From JACJYC01 sp964558465 (GTDB lineage: Bacteria > Bacteroidota > Bacteroidia > Chitinophagales > Saprospiraceae), in assembly GCA_964558465.1 (NCBI GenBank), contig CAZLEF010000061.1, positions 1 through 43,689 of the forward strand: a stretch of 43,689 nucleotides of DNA, written 5' to 3'. The notes under the pieces are model-generated. The model was given only the letters and a program-made list of their open reading frames with translations. It made no database searches and was not told the origin of the DNA. Of the stretch, positions 41,101-43,689 are shown one piece after another. Numbering within the stretch: position 1 is the first letter of the stretch; every line of letters begins with the position of its first letter. The position numbers and the translations under genes were made by a program.

Positions 41101-41447
41101 GCAACTTTATCAGCCTTGGACTAAAGGCAGTGTCATTCCGCCAGCAATGGGTCATTGAAGTGATCAGGCAGGATGGCCAGAAACAAATGCTGGCCCTTAA
41201 CTATGCCCTCAACGGGCTGTTTTTGGAATTGTATGATGAGAACAATCAATCGGCAGGCACCTGGACGTTAACCCAGCAGGAGGTGATCTCGAAGGTAGTG
41301 GATCATTTCCTCCTTGGGCTTTCCGAAGGCCCGGTTACGAAAGAATCGGTGGACGGGTCGCTGGCTATGATCCGGGAGGCGGTAGAAGACATCAATACCA
41401 ATTCCGGGTTTGCGATCGAGGATTTATTGATGGAACTGGAGAACTAG
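38109..41447 (+). CDS. Large helical protein with three ~260-residue repeats, function unknown
   Basis: 1112 residues without a signal peptide or clear membrane helix; the first 25 residues are mildly hydrophobic and helical. After a unique N-terminal part of about 310 residues, three internal repeats follow: about 315-577, 578-838 and 839-1080. Each runs through the same landmarks: a helix ending PELVSGRDGFRDIV / PSLVTVSNPLQKIM / PDLVSRNDIFQKIL, then ELARTVLEHTAGN / ELARLTLEHTGRN / ELVRVTLEKTSEN, then LLVMAVQELLMSVS / LLVVALEGLLAKLS / ILSVAIGQCLRCLA, WKPSL / WKPGL / WKPEI, and VLDATFDALAGLP / VLESVFDSLANIP / ALESVFNSLEAIP. The pattern suggests a helical-repeat scaffold. I recognise no family. 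The lipoprotein gene follows after 35 bases and probably belongs to the same operon. Confidence 0.82.
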   Translation: MAISLAAEAVIFAINSAIKLGRNAQRAYAKSVKAKSIVLPLPKFSGEPTGRRAFEFFSLDDLREGGRQFLDTIEHLKKLHDKFDLQGLTTQEETDYVEYYKQLFEVLREDQEGALKDDRIDSADLVALLRIRQWESGKEPRNSPVKLVAGTLVEIGIDYFNQVPGALNAQSSLGQSLKHFLSALDEVPFSDTSTAKNLAEQVTPRLFIAAAESVGTLSHHITADPKLQAFIQAAGKGIADDIFQRSQNRTDEAPSRWGQLVLRSLIKNGGNFVFNSPAELLNTNEGVSKLIQSTGKVILDVILDDPNKLSLQNGFNIDTIDRLVKTSLEVVAEHPELVSGRDGFRDIVTGVSNAMAAAGIKDRPDLLPELARTVLEHTAGNLDVILDAPKAGGKHLLVMAVQELLMSVSRPVPDGAWKPSLNKPQLLGIATNLLDEVVRNPEWVTEVTHEKTVLRTVLDATFDALAGLPKDERLNPGVVTFLLQNNIRAVATCQGVCSKINLLPENKEVLILQKGLDLVFSFVFNSKQIKPAERINMLTELAGFAVGSVLVRYPGNRGLQLINLLLFKDSPVDFSRGFDRRLADQFIDSGLRILREYPSLVTVSNPLQKIMSGIAAALNASSFRQPGMLAELARLTLEHTGRNARFIITTDTNEPRYLLVVALEGLLAKLSTREESEKWKPGLTGGEAIGIVRETFEFFLHHPMMVTGPNPKDTVFNVVLESVFDSLANIPPQHRFSANNLSKLLQSALRASTRSSELLSKFKWASGEVETTLLNKMLNVVFSYTFERDARGLNRIHTLDDLLEFVMDYLTSKFPDRRALILTEMVLYEEPDFRPFERFKAGEAEGLVMAATKVLAARPDLVSRNDIFQKILADIADALKSAPEFPASMFRELVRVTLEKTSENMHLLSKVNPDSPRYILSVAIGQCLRCLASRPRAGKWKPEIGGNVALNIVEEVLGVVVQNPNWVKNKLAQVALESVFNSLEAIPKERSLPIEVVRNFISLGLKAVSFRQQWVIEVIRQDGQKQMLALNYALNGLFLELYDENNQSAGTWTLTQQEVISKVVDHFLLGLSEGPVTKESVDGSLAMIREAVEDINTNSGFAIEDLLMELEN

Positions 41448-41482
41448 GATCTTTAAAATGGTTAGCTCTAAAAATTCAAGAA

Positions 41483-42424
41483 ATGATCCATAAGAAACTA
41501 TCCATTCGGAACAGCTTTTTATTGCTGTCGTTGCTGGTGCTGGCAGCGTCTTGCAAAACCCTGAAAGTTTGGGACAGCGCCCGCGAGAACTTCAGCAAAG
41601 GCGCCATTGTGGAAATGGCGCAAAGGACCCAGAACGCGGAAAACCCCGCTAATTCGCCGTTTGCCAATCTCGGTGAACTCTATCCGGGGCTGGGTTTTCC
41701 TACCGCAAACCTGGGTAAGGACCCCAAGGTACACTACCGCCAATCCTACAAGGATATCATGGCCGCATTGGAAAAAACCTCCAAACTGCGTCAGACCGGT
41801 GAGTTGGGCAATGCCCTGACCATAAAAGCCCTTGCCGAGTGGAAGATTGACAGTGTGAACCAGGCCCGGGCAACGGCGGCGAGCGCCCTGGGGGAATTGC
41901 TCCGGGAAACCGAGCGCGACCCGCGGGATGAAGCCCTGATGGAAGCCCTTCCCGGATTGATGGCGATCGATCAATGTTATGAGTCTGTGCAATCCATGAT
42001 CAAACCAATGCGGGATAAAGCAGATAATGCTTCCAGCGTTTCAGCCGCCGACGCCAAAACCCTGATCGCCGACGCAAAGGCTCATTATATGGAAGTTATC
42101 CGAGGGTCGGACAATAGTATCCAGGCCGCTATGTCCATACTGGAAAATGCCAAACAACGAGGAGCTGAAAACAAAGAGATCGTCCGGTATCTGTTGTTAT
42201 CGCAACTGGCTGCGCTCAATTCGTGGGCGGATGAACTGAATACGATCGACAATTCATCCAAACTTTTTGGGGTAAAAGCAAACGATACCAGCCTTGCGAA
42301 CTGGATCAAAGGCGAATGGACAGCCTACGAGGACAGCAGGAAGAAACACCTCGATCAACTGGCGGGCATGCTTCCGGGTGGGATAGCGGATCCGGGGTAT
42401 TTGTTTTGGAAGAAGATATTGTAG
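41483..42424 (+). CDS. Helical lipoprotein, partner of the large repeat protein
   Basis: 313 residues. The signal (FLLLSLLVLAASC) ends in a lipobox cysteine at 24. The mature part is almost all helix: KLRQTGELGNALTIKALAEW, ARATAASALGELLRETERDP, GLMAIDQCYESVQSMI and EIVRYLLLSQLAALNSWADE. It may form a TPR-like or spectrin-like bundle, but no family is recognised. It is the second gene of the unit with the triplicated protein. Transcription should end at the 16-bp hairpin 11 bases after its stop. Confidence 0.75.
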   Translation: MIHKKLSIRNSFLLLSLLVLAASCKTLKVWDSARENFSKGAIVEMAQRTQNAENPANSPFANLGELYPGLGFPTANLGKDPKVHYRQSYKDIMAALEKTSKLRQTGELGNALTIKALAEWKIDSVNQARATAASALGELLRETERDPRDEALMEALPGLMAIDQCYESVQSMIKPMRDKADNASSVSAADAKTLIADAKAHYMEVIRGSDNSIQAAMSILENAKQRGAENKEIVRYLLLSQLAALNSWADELNTIDNSSKLFGVKANDTSLANWIKGEWTAYEDSRKKHLDQLAGMLPGGIADPGYLFWKKIL

Positions 42425-42435
42425 CTGCAACGCTT

Positions 42436-42472
42436 TTACGTTTACGAAACCTCTCAGGTTTCGTAAACGTAA
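42436..42472. terminator. Two-way hairpin terminator, perfect 16-bp stem
   Basis: TTACGTTTACGAAACC at 42436-42451 pairs exactly with 42457-42472 around TCTCA. It lies between the convergent lipoprotein and PfkB genes and touches the PfkB stop codon at 42473. The AAACC-TCTCA-GGTTT centre resembles short hairpins often found at gene ends in this phylum. U-runs are minimal. Confidence 0.7.
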
Positions 42473-43402
42473 TCACGTAACGTTTAGCTTCGCATCAAAA
42501 TTGACCAGGCGAACAAACCTGGCAATTCGGTCTGTAATATCGGTTTCAGAAAGTTCCTTCAAGCGTTCAACGCCAAATTTCTCAACACAAAAGCTGGCCA
42601 TTGCAGAACCATATACAACCGCCCGTTTCATGTTTTCAAAAGAGAGGTCGCCTGTTGAAGCCATATAACCCATAAAACCTCCTGCAAATGTATCACCGGC
42701 GCCTGTAGGGTCAAAAACTTCGGATAGAGGCAGAGCCGGAGCAAAGAAAACATTATCACCTTCGAAAAGCAGAGCCCCGTGTTCCCCTTTCTTGATGACC
42801 AGGATTTTAGGGCCCATCTGATGAATGACCTGGGCCCCCTTAACCAAGGAATATTCACCTGACAGTTGCCTTGTTTCTTCATCATTGATAATCAGCACAT
42901 CTATTTCTTTGAGGACTTCCAGCAAGCTCTCCATTGAATTGTTCATCCAGAAATTCATGGTATCCAATGCGATGAGTTTCGGTTTTTTTTTCATTTGCCG
43001 GATCACATCCATTTGAATACCGGGTGTGAGATTGCCCAACATCAGAAACTCGCACGTTTTATAACTTTCCGGGAGTACCGGGTCGAAATCTGCCAGAACA
43101 TTCAATTGGGTATCCAAAGTGTCCCGGTCGTTCATATTACGGTGGTACTTTCCCGCCCAAAAAAAAGACTTTTGCCCTTCTTTGATTTGAATGCCCTCTA
43201 TGTCTACACCTCTCGATTGAAGAAAATTCAACTCGCTTTTAGGAAAATCATCGCCAACTACTGAAACTATTTTCACCTTATCTGTGTAGTAAGATGCAGA
43301 CAGTGCAATATAGGTAGCTGCACCGCCAACAATTTTTTCAGCGCGGCCAAAGGGGGTTTCAACATCGTCAAAGGCAACAGTACCAACGGCAAGCAAGCTC
43401 AT
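42473..43402 (-). CDS. PfkB-family carbohydrate kinase
   Basis: 309 residues from the ATG at 43402 (MSLLAVGTVAFDDVETPFG); an ORF start at 43480 would add 26 residues across the promoter and is not credible. The first PfkB signature lies at KIVGGAATYIALSAS. The second, DPTGAGDTFAGGFMGYMA, holds the GAGD anion hole with its catalytic aspartate. IINDEETRQLSG and LVIKKGEHGALLF are typical strands of the ribokinase fold. It should phosphorylate a sugar, nucleoside or a similar small alcohol in the cytoplasm; the substrate is not decided. It is divergent from the tRNA-like element and converges on the lipoprotein gene. Confidence 0.93.
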   Translation of the reverse strand: MSLLAVGTVAFDDVETPFGRAEKIVGGAATYIALSASYYTDKVKIVSVVGDDFPKSELNFLQSRGVDIEGIQIKEGQKSFFWAGKYHRNMNDRDTLDTQLNVLADFDPVLPESYKTCEFLMLGNLTPGIQMDVIRQMKKKPKLIALDTMNFWMNNSMESLLEVLKEIDVLIINDEETRQLSGEYSLVKGAQVIHQMGPKILVIKKGEHGALLFEGDNVFFAPALPLSEVFDPTGAGDTFAGGFMGYMASTGDLSFENMKRAVVYGSAMASFCVEKFGVERLKELSETDITDRIARFVRLVNFDAKLNVT

Positions 43403-43429
43403 GGAAAATATTTTTGTTTTTTTTCGCCG

Positions 43430-43458
43430 CAAATATTGCACAATTATCGCAGTTACAA
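43430..43458 (-). promoter_or_regulatory. Probable PfkB promoter
   Basis: On the minus strand, TTG (43458-43456), 18 bases and AATATTTG (43437-43430) match with one change in the -7 box. It overlaps the plus-strand promoter of the tRNA region, so the two may compete. Confidence 0.4.
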
Positions 43459-43466
43459 TAACTTTG
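43436..43466 (+). promoter_or_regulatory. Promoter of the tRNA region
   Basis: TTG at 43436-43438, a 20-base spacer and TAACTTTG at 43459-43466 match the consensus fully. It would start an RNA about 25 bases before the tRNA-like element and could also serve the tRNA-Asn gene. Confidence 0.6.
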
Positions 43467-43497
43467 CGCCACTCTTTCAAAAAGGAGGGGGATAAAG

Positions 43498-43571
43498 GCC
43501 TCAGTAGCTCAGCCGGTTAGAGTGGTCCCGCTTGAAAAGCGGGATTAATCCGTAGGTCCGGGCACTTCCTA
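43498..43571 (+). pseudogene. tRNA-Asn-derived tRNA-like element without a 3' acceptor arm
   Basis: The first 25 bases (GCCTCAGTAGCTCAGCCGGT and five more) are identical to the tRNA-Asn 5' half at 43618, covering the acceptor 5' strand and D arm. A 15-base match (TTAATCCGTAGGTCC) returns later. Between them, the seven bases CGGACTG of tRNA-Asn are replaced by a 19-base hairpin, TCCCGC-TTGAAAA-GCGGGA, whose loop would read GAA. No T arm of the normal sequence and no CTGAGGC strand follow. It cannot fold into a normal tRNA. It may be a decayed gene copy or a tRNA-like leader. Confidence 0.6.
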
Positions 43572-43600
43572 TAAAGGTAGGAAAATAAAGGCAATTTTTT
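43566..43600 (+). terminator. Possible terminator hairpin after the tRNA-like element
   Basis: TTCCTA (43566-43571) pairs with TAGGAA (43578-43583) and TTTTTT lies at 43595-43600, 11 bases further on. The stem is weak and the T-run distant, so this is a tentative call. Confidence 0.3.
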
Positions 43601-43617
43601 GACAAGCATAAGTATAT

Positions 43618-43689
43618 GCCTCAGTAGCTCAGCCGGTTAGAGCGGCGGACTGTTAATCCGTAGGTCCTAGGTTCAAGTCCTAGCTGAGG
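43618..43689 (+). tRNA. tRNA-Asn (GTT), truncated by the window end
   Basis: The acceptor 5' strand GCCTCAG at 43618-43624 pairs with CTGAGG at the window end plus one base outside it. The D arm is GCTC/GAGC. The anticodon stem is GCGGA/TCCGT around CTGTTAA, giving anticodon GTT for asparagine. The T arm CTAGG-TTCAAGT-CCTAG is perfect. The last acceptor base, the discriminator base and any CCA are beyond position 43689. Confidence 0.95.

Noticed and set aside
43498..43571. Functional tRNA-Phe (GAA loop)
   Set aside because: The acceptor 3' strand and a normal T arm are absent, and two extra bases separate the D arm from the anticodon stem.

Overview
The window reads as a chromosome segment from a member of the Bacteroidota, most likely a Saprospirales relative (Haliscomenobacter/Lewinella-like). 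The lineage call is an inference. It rests on a type IX secretion sorting domain at the C-terminus of a secreted protein, a DUF5686-type outer-membrane protein, an effector-associated domain (EAD11) protein, and repeated Bacteroidota-style promoters (TTG, about 20 bases, TAnnTTTG). Most genes are GC-rich. Two stretches, about 7640-14000 and 29600-32800, are visibly AT-richer and look acquired.

Layout. 100-2612: PadR regulator and PspC/GIN-like membrane protein operon, possibly read from a leaderless promoter. 3312-5189: htpG. 5357-7444: TPR sensor adenylate cyclase, convergent with htpG across a long hairpin. 7576-7636: a perfect 29-bp inverted repeat. 7722-13933: five secreted hydrolase, cupin and CMD genes on the minus strand, divergent from an AraC regulator. 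14128-15558: AAA ATPase with a DUF234-like nuclease tail. 15803-17455: sialidase lipoprotein. 17635-21008: T9SS cargo, glucosaminidase, OmpH/Skp chaperone. 21131-24939: GMC dehydrogenase pair, OmpA-like lipoprotein, small membrane protein. 25159-29599: DUF5686 outer-membrane protein, an unknown secreted protein and a decayed copy of its 3' end. 29920-32781: AT-rich three-gene operon (EAD11 membrane protein, lipoprotein with a (GAA)10 tract, metallo-beta-lactamase-fold lipoprotein). 32888-36271: fused isobutyryl-CoA-type mutase icmF. 36496-37733: Fic protein and rhodanese. 38109-42424: a 1112-residue protein built from three repeats of about 260 residues, plus a lipoprotein. 42473-43689: PfkB kinase, divergent from a tRNA-like element and tRNA-Asn.

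How the genes may work together. The esterase island looks like one AraC-controlled periplasmic ester- or lactone-degrading unit. The GMC and gluconate-dehydrogenase-subunit-3 pair should oxidise a sugar or alcohol in the periplasm. The EAD11 operon is the best candidate for an undescribed system: a cytoplasmic adaptor domain is joined through a membrane helix to a periplasmic segment and is encoded with two lipoproteins, one of them a metal hydrolase. The 38109-42424 pair is a second candidate with no recognised function.

Gene junctions carry an unusual set of short tandem repeats (8-, 10- and 14-mers) and long inverted repeats that mostly lack U-tracts. Several lie exactly between convergent genes. 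No rRNA, CRISPR array, transposase or phage gene was recognised.
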